A stretch of DNA of 64,000 bases from Gnetum montanum (GCA_015680685.1 MNCI01008068.1:154804-218803), one strand, 5' to 3'; positions 12,061 through 24,738 are shown, numbered from the stretch's first letter. Made by a program: numbers and translations. The notes: generated by a model from the letters alone, not told the origin.

Positions 12061-12330
12061 GACTATGGTGGTCAATGGTTGCGTCATTGAGGCCCCATCG
12101 ATGCATCTACCCTAGTCAACAAGTCCAGTCAACTAGGCCTTGTCGATGCATCACAAAAACCCTATATATACTGCTAAACACTTTGTAATTTTTTGCCATT
12201 TTCTCATAACACAAGGGTATTTTTTGAAATTTTTCAAAGCTAAAAACCTTCCAGAGCTCATAACTTCCCAATCATTTGTCCAAATCACTTTGTTTTTCAA
12301 TCATGCACTTACCAGAGGTAAGATCTTTAT
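12061..12330 (+). promoter_or_regulatory. Internal promoter-like region of element H, upstream of the 3' ORF
   Basis: It contains CATCGATG (12096-12103), a second GTCGATGCATC copy (12142-12152), a TATA-like TATATATA (12163-12170) and a splice-donor-like AGAG/GTAAG (GT at 12318). The 3' ORF start lies about 470 bp after the TATA motif. The same order is seen in element F (28330 down to 28113). The CATCGATG and TGATGCATCG motifs also occur in this element's own LTR near 15850-15877, just before its TATAAATA. Promoter activity is inferred. Confidence 0.45.
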
Positions 12331-12637
12331 TGTGGGGACCACAAATCTTAAGGTTTCTGATGTAAGATCGATCAATTTTTTTGGAAATTTTCCTAACTCC
12401 CCCAAAGGGTTAATAACCTTAACCATATATAAACATCAAATTTTTCACAAGTTAACCCTTCCAACAACCTTTGGGATGATTTAGTAATGAAAATACATAA
12501 ATAAATGATAATTGGATTAATTAATTCAACCATAATCACAACTTAGCCAAAGTGTAGCCATCCTTAAGAGTTAAGGTATCTCAATTATTTTAAGATTACA
12601 CAATGATTGCTAATCCATGGTCTTATTTTGATTACAA

Positions 12638-15543
12638 ATGGCACCCAAAAAAATGTCCATAGGAAGGAGAAACCTCACAACCATAGGAGAAACAACCCAG
12701 AGTTGGAAGGGGCTAGCAAGAACAAGGTCAAGAACTACTAGAGGTGACCCATGCAACAAGACCTATTCATGAGGAGCCCGAAGTGGAATCTATCCAACAA
12801 ATTCTAGAGGAAGAAGTGCCAACTGAACAATCACAAAGAGGAGAAGTGCCTAGTCCCATGCCAAGGCTTGAGGTCACTTTGACTCAAGCCTGTCTTGATA
12901 CCATTAAGTCCTGATAAATCCAACAATCAATCCTTTAAGAGATCAACTTTGGACCATTCCTTAAAAAAGCTCTAGAGGATGTCAAGACTCAACTGTCAAC
13001 CTCTCCCATGTGGTCAATCATCACATCCAGTGGGAAGTGGTACATGAAAGAGACATACCTTTTTTGGAACAACTGAAAGCTAGGATCCATAGTTAAGATC
13101 AAGGACATTCAAGTGTCCTATTCGATAGAAGCGATTGCACCGACACTTGGGATGCCTAATACTAGAACATAGCTGGCAAAATTATCCATGCAAGGTGACC
13201 CTGAGGCTAAGAAGGAGTGGACCTAGCATTGTTACAAGGTAAACCATAAGGAGTATGGTGCACTCCTCTGAGATTTATTTTAAAATTGTGGCCTATCACC
13301 TCAATCCAACAATGGGGTCAAGCAAGGTGACTACTTTCTCTACCTGAGCATGTGCTGCTCTAAGCAGGAAGTTCCCATTAACTTTCCACAACTACTATAC
13401 TTGGAAATTGAGAAGCATTTTAAATAAAATGAACATGGAAGGAAGACCCTGCTCTTTGCATGCCTCATTAAAAAACTTTACAACAGGCCAAGCATTGTTC
13501 ACTACTCCAATGACACACTTAGACATACTCCTTTGGCCTCATGGTCTAAGATCATGAAAGAGAAGATGCTAGCAATGACTTAATTAGAGGAGCTGCCATC
13601 GCCACCACCCACTCAAGAGACAACATGAGAGGCTCACGCAAACATTAAGCATCTGTGAAAAATCTGGGAATAACTATTGAGCAAACAAGAGCAATAAGTA
13701 GGAATAAGTGTCGCAAATCCCTCTTTGTACTGGCCAACGATGAGTCACCTTAATGAGGTGGCTCGAAAAATTAGCTAGATGGAGAGAGGTGGTCCCATTN
13801 AATGAGTCACCTTAATGAGGTGGCTCGAAAAATTAGCTAGATGGAGAGAGGTGGTCCCATTTTCTCTTCCCAAAAAAGATAGCTATCTTTGAGGTTGGAT
13901 CCTAATGGTTGAGAAGTAATGGTTTACTAGCAACACTTCATCTATTCCCAGAAATCTCTGGGAATGCCACCACTTTCTTGATGTGGTTGGTGGAAGGTGA
14001 AGAGGCAACTATCTTGGTGATGCAACACCAAGGGTAGGAGACAACAATAGAAGTAGTGGCTAACCATGTTCTAGAAGCATTCAATGCATTCACAGTGTCT
14101 GTACCAAACATATCTACACTTCAAGACATGCAGACATCCATAGGCATAGTCACTAAGAAATTAAATGTAAGTCAACATGAAAAATTATTAGAACGCCTAG
14201 TAGGAACTGGACAACTGACTTTAGAAATTTTTGATCTTCTGGAGAACATCACTGCAACCTAGTTGGAGTTGCTAAATGCAAGGGGAAAATGCATTATTTT
14301 GGAGGGTCAACTAGAAATGGCCCAAGAGCAAAAGCAATGTTTGGTTGTGGAGGTTGCTAAACTTTGTGCCTGACTTGTAGATTAAGTAATCCTCAACCCA
14401 ATAGTGACAAGGGATGAAGTTATCAAATAACTTCAAGAACAATTTCAAAAGGCTAAGGAGGAGGTAGTGAGGGCCATCTTTAAATATTCACAGTAGAAGC
14501 TAAAATGCACTCAATCAAAAAGGACTTGAAAAAGATGTACCAAGAGAATGAAGCATTGACCACACAAAATCATCGCTTGCAAAATGTTGATGCTCAGAAA
14601 GATCAAATGCAAGAATTCATTTATCAACAACAAGAGAGGCTTGCCAAGGTAAACACTAAACTAAGGAAATTGGCCATGGAAAACCACAATCTGTCAATGG
14701 AGGGGGTATGCACCTTACATTAAAAGTCTACCATCAAGATCATCGCTTGGAAGAATGAAGCATTCAAATTTGAGAAAGTGAAAAACCACTATAGAGACTA
14801 GGTTGGCTTGTAGAAGGAAGTGAATGAAAAACACATTTAAATGGCAAAGGCAAAAATGAATGAAGCCCTTTAGAAACTCCAATGAGGAAGAGAAGTGTGG
14901 CAACCCATTGTTGATGGAATCAATGCTTACAACAAAGTAGAGATCTGCTTAAAGGAGTTACAAATCGAAGAAATGATAGAGTACATGGAGTTGGCCAATC
15001 TCCGTTATGTAAACCTAGCAATGCTGATAACTAGACAATCGTAGTTAGAATTAGAGAAATAAGTGGATAGCTTGTATTTTCTATACGAGGCTAAGTTCAA
15101 GCACCACAAAGACATTAAGTAGAGGCTTGAAATTGCAAATGCTAAACTCAAAGTTCTCATAGGGCAATTCAGAGATCAACGATCTATCACTAACAACCTA
15201 GGCCAAATGGATGAATGACTACTATGAGCTAAAAGACATGATCAGGGTGTTTGACATTGAATGCAAATAGTTCGCTGCCTAGTTTGTCAATGCAAAGGAG
15301 TTGTTTCCAGCAATCTCGTGTCCTTAGGATATGCCTATTCTGACCCACATTTAGGAAGCTGTGTGGACAGTGCATGATCCTAGAAGTAAGGAGAAGAAAA
15401 TGGAAGCACTGCTGAATGCTTTCCACCTACCACTTGAAGTTGCAGTAGTAGCAAGATAACTACAACCACCTCAACTACCCATGTGTGAAGCTAGTGAAGG
15501 CCCCTCAAAGCCTCAGGAGCCACCACCGCTTGGGACCATTTAA
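12638..15543 (+). pseudogene. 3' ORF (env position) of element H: Transposase_32-like domain plus coiled coil, broken
   Basis: The start is placed at 12638 (MAPK), matching MAPK at the equivalent place in F. The end is placed at TAA 15541-15543 after a proline-rich C terminus (EPPPLGT), matching PPSPGT in F and PPPPGT in B. The first third (about 12900-13560) holds a globular region with SPMWSIITSSGKWYMKET, NEHGRKTLLF and HYSNDT, shared with F and B. It resembles the domain called 'putative plant transposon protein' found in Athila-type elements. The rest (14050-15400) is rich in Lys, Glu and Gln and in heptad-like leucines, as in a coiled coil. Many stops and frameshifts are present. Length is 2,906 bp including a 62-bp suspected assembly duplication; without it 2,844 bp, nearly the same as in F (2,839 bp). 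Biological function is unknown. Confidence 0.6.
13740..13861 (+). repeat. Exact 60-bp direct duplication around a single N
   Basis: 13740-13799 and 13802-13861 are identical, separated by N at 13800 and one base. No other copy of this 3' ORF has the duplication. Most likely an unmerged contig overlap. Confidence 0.9.
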
Positions 15544-15757
15544 TCTTCTCCATTAGCTTTACACCATCAAGGAACGTGCTATTAAGTTTTTAGGATTTGA
15601 CTCATGGTGTTCAATTTTGTGTCCTAAACACCTTCATTTTTATAATGAGTTGATCCGTATACTCCATTTCTTGTCAAGTCAATTAGTTTTCAAAGTCAGT
15701 CAATAATCCCATACCTTCCCAATTTTGCAAAACAACTCAAGGATAAGTTTTCATTCA

Positions 15758-15769
15758 GTCATGGGGGTA
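15758..15769 (+). other. Polypurine tract of element H
   Basis: CAGTCATGGGGGTA directly precedes the LTR start TGATGA at 15770. Equivalent tracts precede the LTRs of B (53841-53854) and G (minus strand, 63650-63660). Confidence 0.7.
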
Positions 15770-16712
15770 TGATGAGTCATGTTTTATCAATTGTGTTGAC
15801 AAAACCTTGTCAACATGACCTCATCATCTGGGCTTTGTTGACAAGGCCTAGTTGATGCATCGTATCATGCATCGATGTGGCCCTGTCAATGTAATGTCTA
15901 TAGTTAGCTATAAATACATGCTTGCAACTACATTTATGGTAAGAAGTAGAGATTGTAGTTATAGCAGAGCTCTTGCATTTTTTTCTATTTGAAAGTTAGA
16001 ATTTTTCCTTCAAGTACCCATAGTAGGAGTCATTGAGTGCACAAATCTTTATTCAAGCATTGTTATACCTAAGCATGAAAGTGTGTGTGGCAATAAAGAC
16101 AAGCTTTCTGATAAACCTTGTAGCACTTTGGATAGATTAGCTATTTTTATTTATGCATTTACTATTTCCAATTATTTATTAAATACTTTCAATTAGTTAT
16201 TAAATATTTCCCAGCTATTATGTTAATGAGGCAATTAAGCGAGATAGATTACACATATAAGTACAACCACTTTGAGCATAACATGTATTCACTTGGTAAT
16301 CGCAGTAGCATTATTGCTTGGTACGCTTAGTAGTGTAACACTTGGTCGTCTAATAGTAGATACATGGGTCTAGGATGTGTATGGAAAGTAGGATTAGATG
16401 CTTATGTTAGGATTAGTTAAATGCTAATTAATTAATTAATTAATTTAGATTAGTTAATCAAATTCATTTTACTACATTTGAGCACCAACTTATAAAACAC
16501 AAAATGATAAAAATCGAATGCCTTAGTTACACTTAACCATACCAACGTACATCACAAGTGTAATTGGAAAGACAACAATTGACTTAGGGCTAAATTCACT
16601 TCCTAAAGGACTAGTGCACCAGAAATGATAAAGTCTATGAAATTCAACTGGATCATGTGTGAATGCTTTGTGATTCGTATGGTTGGATGTAAGGGTACCT
16701 TACTACTCATCA
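15770..16712 (+). repeat. 3' LTR of element H
   Basis: 943 bp, TGATGA to TCATCA. U3 carries CATCGATG (15870-15877), related GTTGACAAGG and TGATGCATCG motifs, and TATAAATA (15909-15916). The 3' half matches the LTRs of F and, more distantly, B and G. Element H has no surviving 5' partner. Confidence 0.85.
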
Positions 16713-17463
16713 ACAAAAGTTCAAATATAAAATCTCATGTCAAAACATCATCACAAGAGGTGATACTTATTAAATACAAATCATATTAGTAAATTCTCAT
16801 GTCAAATTAGATTAATAATAAAGTATCATGTCATGTTAAATCATTAATGAAGTCTCATGTCATTAAATATGACTCTAGGTCATAAAAATGATAAATATTA
16901 AACATGTTTGAAAATAAATCAAAGGTGTAAGATCCTTAACTAATCTAGGAGAAGCATCTTAAACTAAGTCCAAATAACAAGATCAACATGAGCTTAAAAA
17001 ATATTGGACATCCTAAGAGTGTTACACTTAATTAAGCTAGTTGCAATTAAAGCCCAAATCTAGTTAACTATATGTACTTCAAGGATATATAGCTAAAGAT
17101 TATTTCTTATAAATTAAGTTTAACCTAATGGTTAGCTTCCGTAGTGCATGATCCTTGACATGTTATTTAAAGCATATTAATAATTCAATATTTAAGTATA
17201 GATTCATTTATAAATTACAAGTTCAATTTTAATAGATATGTTGATAACAAGTCCTTTATTGACCATATCTTGTCGGGATACATATAATCGTAAAAGTCTT
17301 ATCATGAAGGTGATAACTTATTAGTAAGAGTATTGGTGTAGAAAACCTAGGTTATAGATTTAATTCAAATGAGTAATATTAAATTATAGAATAAAAAATT
17401 TGTAAAAGAAATTCAAAAAGCAATATAATCAGATAGATATAAGAGGATCTCATACAGTCATAT
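16713..17463. other. AT-rich DNA without recognisable features
   Basis: No supported coding region. A short stretch at about 17330-17400 may be a very decayed extra unit of the tRNA-derived repeat that follows. Confidence 0.5.
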
Positions 17464-18085
17464 AGTTAATAGTGGTACTATCTTGGCCTAGTAACCCTAG
17501 GTCATAGGTTCAATTCTACCTATAAATTTATAAATTTCTATAAATCTTAGGTTGTACATACATTTCACTTATTTCTAGTTTCAACACCCCAAATAGTTAA
17601 CAATGAGGTGTTGGCCTAGTAGTATAGGTCTTCTCCTAGTAACCCCAGGTCATAGGTTCGATTCTACTAGGTAGTACTAGGTTATAAACTTTTATGAATC
17701 TTGGGGTGTACCTAGGTTTCACTTATTTTGGGTTCCAACACCCCTTAAATAGTTAACAATGAAGTATTAGCCTAATGGTAAGGCACTTGACTTGGAAGCT
17801 CCAAGTCATGGGTTCAATTCTAGTGGACAATGCTGAGTTATATAAAGTTCTAACTAGACACTATACCTTGTGGTATACTTATGTTTCACTTATTTTAGGT
17901 TCCAAAAAAAATCACAATAGTTAACAATGAGATGTTAGCCTAGTGAAAAGACACTTGACATGGAAACTCCAAGTTATGAGTTTAGTGGATAGCATTAAGT
18001 TATAAATTTCTAAAAATGTTTTGTGCTAGTTATATGTCTTTGAGGTACATATAGTCATTTAGTTATGGTTTTAACAATCCTTTGC
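17464..18085 (+). repeat. Head-to-tail array of tRNA-derived SINE-like units
   Basis: Four direct units: about 17464-17590 (partial), 17597-17750, 17751-17918 and 17919-18085, each near 160 bp. Each starts around AGTTAACAATGAGGTGTTAG, has a Pol III A-box-like TAGCCTAATGG (for example 17769-17779) and B-box-like GGTTCAATTCT (17811-17821), and ends near TTCACTTATTTTAGGTTCCAACA. The tRNA-like head followed by an unrelated tail is the layout of a SINE. No clean tRNA cloverleaf is visible, so these are not functional tRNA genes. Confidence 0.7.
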
Positions 18086-18289
18086 TAATCCCCCTCTCCA
18101 TTCTTCTCAAAAAGGAAAAAAACATTGTAAGTTACTAAGTAAAACATAAAAAGTACTAATGTATCATGATAATATTAGTATTCTTAAGTAGATAGTTGAA
18201 ATTAAAGATGTAATCAATAAGGTACTTTGGTAAAACTTAGGTAAAAATTAGTTAGAACATATGTAAGAACTAATGAAACTAAACTTTTA

Positions 18290-18432
18290 CTTGTGTCCCA
18301 TTTTTTGGTGTTTAAGAATTATTTATATAGATTGTTTTCTAATTCATAACTTAGCATTGCCAACTAGGATTCAACATGTAACCTAGGATTTTCATGTTAA
18401 GATTCTTACTACCAAGCTAATAACCCATTGCA
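18290..18432 (-). repeat. Diverged SINE-like unit, minus strand
   Basis: On the minus strand it reads GGGTTATTAGCTTGGTAGTAAG, then a degenerate B-box region, then the GGCAATGCTAAGTTATG segment shared with the units at 17821-17840. The tail side is poorly preserved. Confidence 0.5.
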
Positions 18433-19990
18433 TATAAAGCAAAAAATATACAAAACCTATAGTTATTAGAAGGTTCAATCTTAAACTAACCTAAAAACTA
18501 TGATAAACTAACTTACTTATCTTAATACATCACACTATTCATACTTCTTTATAAACCGTCTGTTAAATCATGTTGGATATATTTCTTATGGCACATATAA
18601 TTAAATTGGTATAATTAATTACAAATATATTTTGGGGAAAAAATTGGTGAGAAATGATCTAAACATGAAGAATACTAATGTCTTCCAGACTATAAAGATT
18701 GCAAAGGATTCTAAAGCTTTTAAAGATTTATATGAATCTATGTAAAAGATATCAGTTCTCTATATATCTCTTTCTACATTACTAAATTTATTTACCCAAG
18801 CGAGCATTTTACACTAATATTTTAGGCTATCCTTGAATGCTATTGAATTACTATTTTACATACCCACTATTTTTCTAAATCATTTTTTCTTGTCAAACTA
18901 TTTAATTCTAAAAATGGTAAGAACTTCTTAAACGTTAAATTTTTTATTGATCAACACAATACTTTTGTTGCTTAAGAATCAAAAGTAGATTTTCATTCCA
19001 ATTCTAATTATTTTAAATTTTTTACTTGAATTGAATTAGAAAATATTCCTCTTATTTTTCAAAGTATTGAAAATAAAATTATTAGTAGCATTAGTACAAT
19101 CCTTAAAAAAAAGTAAAAAATATTACTAGATGGTATGCAACATACACATCATTTTGTAGAGACTAATTTAGAGCAAACAAAGATAGAATTAATATCCAAG
19201 GCAAGTAATCAGTGTTTTTTTCCATAAAATTACATACTATAATTTGTGATGATATTGATACTATTTTCATCATGAAGGCCAAGTTATTGGGATATATCCT
19301 CTTCTTAATAAAAAAAAGTTGTTAATGATGAAATGAAACAATAATTTCCTTAAAAGGAAAATAATGCTACATTTTAGCAAGCACAAATAAAATCATCTAC
19401 AACAAATTTTTAACCTTTTACTAATCCTTTTAAATTTGAAATTATTAGTAAATTCTTAATATTTAAAGAAAATTCCTCTTTAGAAAAGAAAATTTTTTAA
19501 TAAGGACTAGCAATGAAAGTACTAATATAGAAAGATTTTCCTTAGTGTAATACAAAAAAATATGATTGAAAATACTGATTTTAATTCCAAAATACCTAAG
19601 GTATCTTCTTTTCTCTTTACTTCTATTACTCTTTCAATTTTTTTCTCATACAATAATGTAATTTTGCTTATTAGTAACATGGATTATGAAACAAATACTA
19701 AGCTTGAAAAGTCAAGAATTGAGGTTTCAACAATAAGGACTTCCATCCCCACATCTCAATGTTATTTTTATCATAAAATGTTTAGTGCCTTTTGTTGTAC
19801 CTACCTATTCACTTCACTTTGAAATAACACTATGTGTGATTTCAACCTTCTTCCATGAGGATTTGAGTACCAAATCCCTTAAATACATTATCACAAGATA
19901 CATTCTTAGCTCCAATGAGCCATTAGAAATCATCTATGTTCATAATCCAACTTATGGAGTCAATTTTTCATGATATTCGAAAAATTCTAT
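18433..19990. other. AT-rich DNA, possibly LINE-related, not assigned
   Basis: Strongly AT-rich with poly-A and poly-T tracts. Short open frames (for example 19562-19822) show no recognised motif. It precedes the L1 LINE on the same strand and could include decayed ORF1 sequence, but I see no diagnostic motif. Confidence 0.35.
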
Positions 19991-21700
19991 AACCAAAATT
20001 TTTCAAAGTGTTGGAGCTAGCTAGGCCCAAAATTTTTCTAAGTGTTGGAGCTGTTGTAGATTCTGCATCATGTAGGGCCACCAACAGTACATCCTAAGCT
20101 CCCTTGGCATCATAGAGTTTAAATTTAGAAAATTTGGCAATTTGACTCCAAGACCCCAACATCAAAATTTTTCTAAGTGCTAAAGGTAGCGAGATGTCAA
20201 GCACAAAATGCACCAAAAATAGCCTTGCAAGACACATTTCTAGCCTTCAAAGGCCTCCCTAAATCATTCAAGGTCATATCTCAACTTTTCAACATCAAGT
20301 CCAGTAACTTTCGAAAAAGTCCAGAAATGATCAAATTTTCTCTAACTCTAAAAACTAATGTTGATGCTACATCAACGTTAACATCAGTGTCAACACTAGC
20401 ATAACCATCATTGAGGCTCCAAAATCTCTCCAAAACTATTTTTTGACATGCACCATGGATCCCCAAGGCCAAGATGACTCATAACCAGTAGTTTTGGTGG
20501 TTCACACTTCTAGAATTTGCACTTTTTTGCAAGTTATCAAACTTGGCGATAAGTTAAACCTAACTATGAGTTTAATTTTAGTAACTCTAAGTTTAATTTG
20601 ATAACTTTGGGCCTATAAATAAAAGCTCAGAATATAAGTTTTAGGTTAGATCTTTTGAGATTTAATAGCATTTCTCAAATTTTAAGATATCAAGAGCATG
20701 AGCTCCTGCCACCACCACAACACTCATGTGCTTCTCGACCACCTTCAGAACCTTCTACACCTTTAGTGTCACTTCTAGAGAGAATTTTTAGGCCTTCAAT
20801 TTTACTTTTAGAGATATAATTTTTAGGTTTCCACAATACTTTTTAGAGTTAGAATTTTTTTAGCTTCAACGTCAATGATGGGAACCTTAGCCGAAAAAGC
20901 TCTATTTTGGAATTGACTCTAGATCATACCTATAGCTTCTCCATCCAACAACTAGCCCTCCATAGGTTCATTTACACCCTCCAAATCTATATTTTTCCCA
21001 AGATCTAAGTTTCTTTCATTAGTTCTATCACACTTACGTTTTTCTCCCATCATTTGTAGTTTGCCCTTTCATAGGAGGTGATCACTTCTTAAGTATTCAA
21101 TAAAGCAATTTATTTTTGGGAAAGGATTTGAGGTCCCATATTGAAGCATCTCAATTTTATTATTCCATGCCCATTTACTTTCATTCTATACTTAAAAATG
21201 TTTCTATCTCCTACATCGAATTTTACACTTAGTCAAATTTTCAGCATTTTACACTTAGCTAAATTTTTTAGGAAGGGATATAACATCCTTCTCTCTATAT
21301 AATAACATCAATATTTCAAAATTTTATACTTTTTATATAAGTTTTATAATTATAATTTTTCTATCTCTTACATCATATTCTATACTTAGTCAAATTTGCA
21401 ACATTTTATACATAGTCACTTTCAACATAAAAACTCCATCAATTGGGGAAGGAAACGAGATCCATATTTTAATATTTTATGCTCTTTATCCATATTTAAC
21501 AATTGATTTTTTTATTCCATCATTTATAGCCTATTCTATACTTAATTTATTTCATGATAATCCATACTTAATCATTTTTCCTATTATTTTATTCTTAGCC
21601 ATTTTTAATATTAAAAAATTCACATTTTCATTGTTTCCTATCATTACTAGTTCGTGTGCGGTAGGCTAAGTTTGTATTTTATTAGAGGAATTGCTCCCCT
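19990..21700 (+). other. Unassigned region with a TATA-containing, LTR-like stretch and short diverged repeats
   Basis: Three short repeats of CAAAATTTTTCTAAGTGTTG lie at about 19997, 20030 and 20163. GGGCCTATAAATAAAAGC (TATAAATA at 20614-20621) looks like an LTR or gene promoter core. From 21198 to 21605 three diverged units of the type TTTCTATCTCCTACATC..ACACTTAGTCAAATTTT recur. It may be a solo LTR of another family, but I cannot define ends, primer site or target duplication. Confidence 0.3.
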
Positions 21701-21949
21701 TGGTTTTATAATCAATACCATATCAAGGTTTACATCAATCCAAAGATTATTTACGGTTGTGCACTAAGTATCTCAACACTTAGTTCATGGAGGCGTCCTT
21801 GTAGAGGTGTAAAGAACATTTCTATACAAACACCTTTCTAATAGGTTTTAAGCAAAGATTATTGAGAAATATCTAACAAACTAGCATTTATCTCCATACA
21901 AATGATTAATATTTCAATATATGATATCATTTTTATTAGTCAATGACTT

Positions 21950-23824
21950 TTAAAGAACTACATTATATTTTTTGCTACTCATGAAATTAATAAAGGAGGT
22001 ATTACTATTCTAGGTGATAAAAATTAGACTATAAATTTTTTGAATTTTGACTTTGATAATTTTTGGAGAGTAATTTAGATCATTCTTCATATTGAAAAAG
22101 AGGACCTTGGACTGTATAATATTTATGCTCATAAAAATTTCAAAGATTGATTAAAGATATGGAAATATCTTCTATCTATACCTAAAGTTCCTTGGAATAT
22201 TGGAGATTATTTCCATATGGTTGAAAGTCATTTAGTAAACTCAATGATCTTCCTCCTAATATCTTCTTAAGAAAAAGAAGATTAGTGCAATTTTAAAGAA
22301 AAATATTTTCTTTTTAATATTAGCTATTTATTCGCATATCACTCAAATAAGAAGAATTATTTTTAGTGTAATTATTACAAGAAAATGATAGAATTTATTA
22401 TCAAATTGATAGATTTTATATCTCTAATGTTTATTTTTGGAAGCCTACAAGTAACATAAAAATGCATATAGATGCTACTTTGTTAGACTATTTTTCTATT
22501 AATATTTTTTATCTCTAATATTAATTCTTCCTCTTTTTGAAAGCAAGAACTTTTTGTATGAATGCTAATATACTAAAAGAACCTAGTGAGAAAAATATTT
22601 TAAAGTCTTTTTTGAAATGTAGAAAAACCTACTAGTAATATTGGTTAGACTAATTAGTAGTAGGAAACTTCTTATAGAGTTAGAAATTATGTAAAATGAT
22701 TTGGAAATCAATTTATTAAGTAAAAGAATCAAGTTGAATAAGAGCTTGCAAAATTTTTCAAGAAAACAAAACTTCTTTTAGACTAGAATCCATTCAATTT
22801 TGAAACTCAAAAAACCTTAACTAAAGCTCGTTATGATAAATAATGTTGGGATGCCTTTGAAATTAAAAGTCCTCTAACTAAAAGTCACATGTCCTAGGTG
22901 AAAATTGAATGTGAACCTTGTAAGGATTTTTTAAACTTTCTCAAAGAAAAAGATCAAGTACCTAAACTCGAATCACTTTATATAAACAATTCCATCACTA
23001 CAGATCCTAAGACTATTAACATTTTTTTACCAAATCATTTTTTTTTCTTCTAAAGGTTTTAGCAAGGAATCTTTTGAAGTCTCTAATATGTGTATTTCTC
23101 ATCTTATAATACATGCATGTCAAAGTCCAAGCAATAAGTTTTAATTTAGTAGATAGTAAAGCTTTGAGATTTCATCCTTTTCTAGTTGAATTTTTTAAAG
23201 AAGCATTGGAACATTGTTGGAGATGATCTCTTTCATGTTTTATAAGAAGCTCTTGAAAAAAATTTTCTTGGTAAAAATATTAACAAACATGTAATTCATA
23301 TTCTTCATAATAATGGTGATCTTCAACATATTGGTAATTAGAGGTCTGTTACTCTTCTTAATAACACTTATAAACTTTTAGCAAATTGCATAGCTTGCTA
23401 AATTCAAAAGGTTAGAAAGGGGGAGGGGTGTTGGAACCATAAAATAATTATAATATCGGTACAACTTAAGTTTTGCAGTCCAATTAAAATAACTTAGCAT
23501 TTCCCACTAGAATTAAACCCATGACTTGGAACTTTTAAATCAAGAGTCTTACCACTAGGCTAATAACTCATTGTTATAGAGGATATCCTCAAACTTGAAC
23601 AAGTAGGTTTTGTTAAAAGTAGACATATCTTAAATAATAATATTGCAACTTGGGAGGGAATGTAGTGATCTTTTGATACTAATAAGGACATTGATTTCAT
23701 TAAGTCAAATTATGCCAAAGATTATGACAAGAGTGAACGGAATTTCATTACAGCTTGTCTCTATAAACTAGGATTTGGTAATTATTTTATTTATCTTATG
23801 TGTATGCTATTTAATGATGCTAAT
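21950..23824 (+). mobile_element. LINE L1, 5' part: endonuclease and start of reverse transcriptase (decayed)
   Basis: 22100-22230 reads NIYAHKNFKD..LKIWKYLL..NIGDYF, matching the apurinic endonuclease of plant LINEs, where the GDFN motif is expected. 23310-23400 reads NNGDLQHIGN.RSVTLLNNTYKLLA and 23590-23640 reads LEQVGFVKSRHILNNN, both hallmarks of LINE reverse transcriptase. 23640-23820 continues to the LGFGNYFIYL region. The reading frame is broken by many stops. A minus-strand SINE-like unit sits between the two RT motifs. The element is cut at 23824 by element F and resumes at 36991. Confidence 0.75.
23415..23575 (-). repeat. SINE-like unit inserted in LINE L1
   Basis: On the minus strand it contains ATTAGCCTAGTGGTAAGACT (A-box), CCAAGTCATGGGTTTAATTC (B-box) and the end GGTTCCAACACCCC, the same consensus as the array at 17464-18085. 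It lies exactly between two adjacent conserved blocks of LINE RT, so it inserted after the LINE. Confidence 0.7.
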
Positions 23825-24738
23825 TGATGAGTGGCAAGTACCCCTACACTTAGGCAGGCATACAAATCACTAAGTGTTCACATGTCATTCGGTCGAATTC
23901 CATGGATTCTATGTTTTTTGGTACACTAGTCTCTAGGAAGTGACCTTACCCTAACAGTCATTCATTATCTTCTCAATTACACTTGTGATATACAAAGGTA
24001 TGGTTAAGCTTAATCGAGGCATATGATTTTTATTAATTTTTTGTTTTATATTTTGGGTGCTTAAAACAAAGGATGGAAGGAATGAAGTAATTCAATTGTC
24101 AATTTAATCTAACTAACTACACCTAACTAATCCTAACATAAGCATCCACTTCCACTTGCTATACACATCCTGAAGATGTTTAGCACTACTGGGTTACCAA
24201 ATGTTAAGCATTATAGGGATTACTAAGCACCAGCATATGCTCAAAGTGGTTGTACTTATGTGCTTAATTAATCATTAGTTAATCTAGCTTAGTTTAGCCT
24301 AATTAATTATTTAATTACTTAAAGCATTAAAGAAAATCAAATAAAACATTAAATGCATAAATAATTAATTAATCTATTTTCAAGTGCTACAAGGTTTATC
24401 AAAAGGCTCATCTATATTATCATTCACACTGCTATGCTTAGGTACATTAGTGCTCAAATAAAGATCTGTACACTTGCTGACTCCTACTGTAGGCACTTAG
24501 AAAAATATTCTAACTCTCAAATGACAAAATTATAAGAGCTCCACTACAACTATGACAAGATATGCCATAAACATGACGTGTGAGCATGTATTTATAGGCT
24601 TTATTATGGAGCTATGTCAATGGGGCCTCATAAATGCAGCAAATGCTACATCGATGTAGCCTTGTCGACGAGGCAACACCACATCAACAAGGCTGCATCG
24701 ATGGGGGTCTATCAATGTGACACTTTGATGCTTCATCA
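23825..24738 (-). repeat. 3' LTR of element F
   Basis: 914 bp. On the minus strand it starts TGATGAAGCATC and ends TCATCA. U3 has CATCGATG at 24696-24703 and 24649-24656, GTCGAC at 24664-24669, and TATAAATA on the minus strand at 24596-24589. Confidence 0.9.

Larger units (their letters stand above)
3335..16712 (+). mobile_element. Element H: 5'-truncated Athila-like element, interrupted by element C
   Basis: Two pieces belong together. 3335-3430 matches the reverse complement of 29821-29890 in element F (pol-distal spacer, GTGGGGGAGATGG). 11502-16712 matches F from about 28940 onward: spacer, internal TATA region, 3' ORF, polypurine tract and 3' LTR. Element C lies between them. About 880 bp of spacer present in F is missing here, so a deletion accompanied or followed the insertion of C. 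LTR, primer site, gag and pol on the 5' side are absent. The bases after the 3' LTR are ACAAA. Confidence 0.75.

Noticed and set aside
17464-18085. Functional tRNA genes
   Set aside because: A- and B-box-like motifs exist but no complete cloverleaf or anticodon arm could be drawn, and the units are repeats with long tails.
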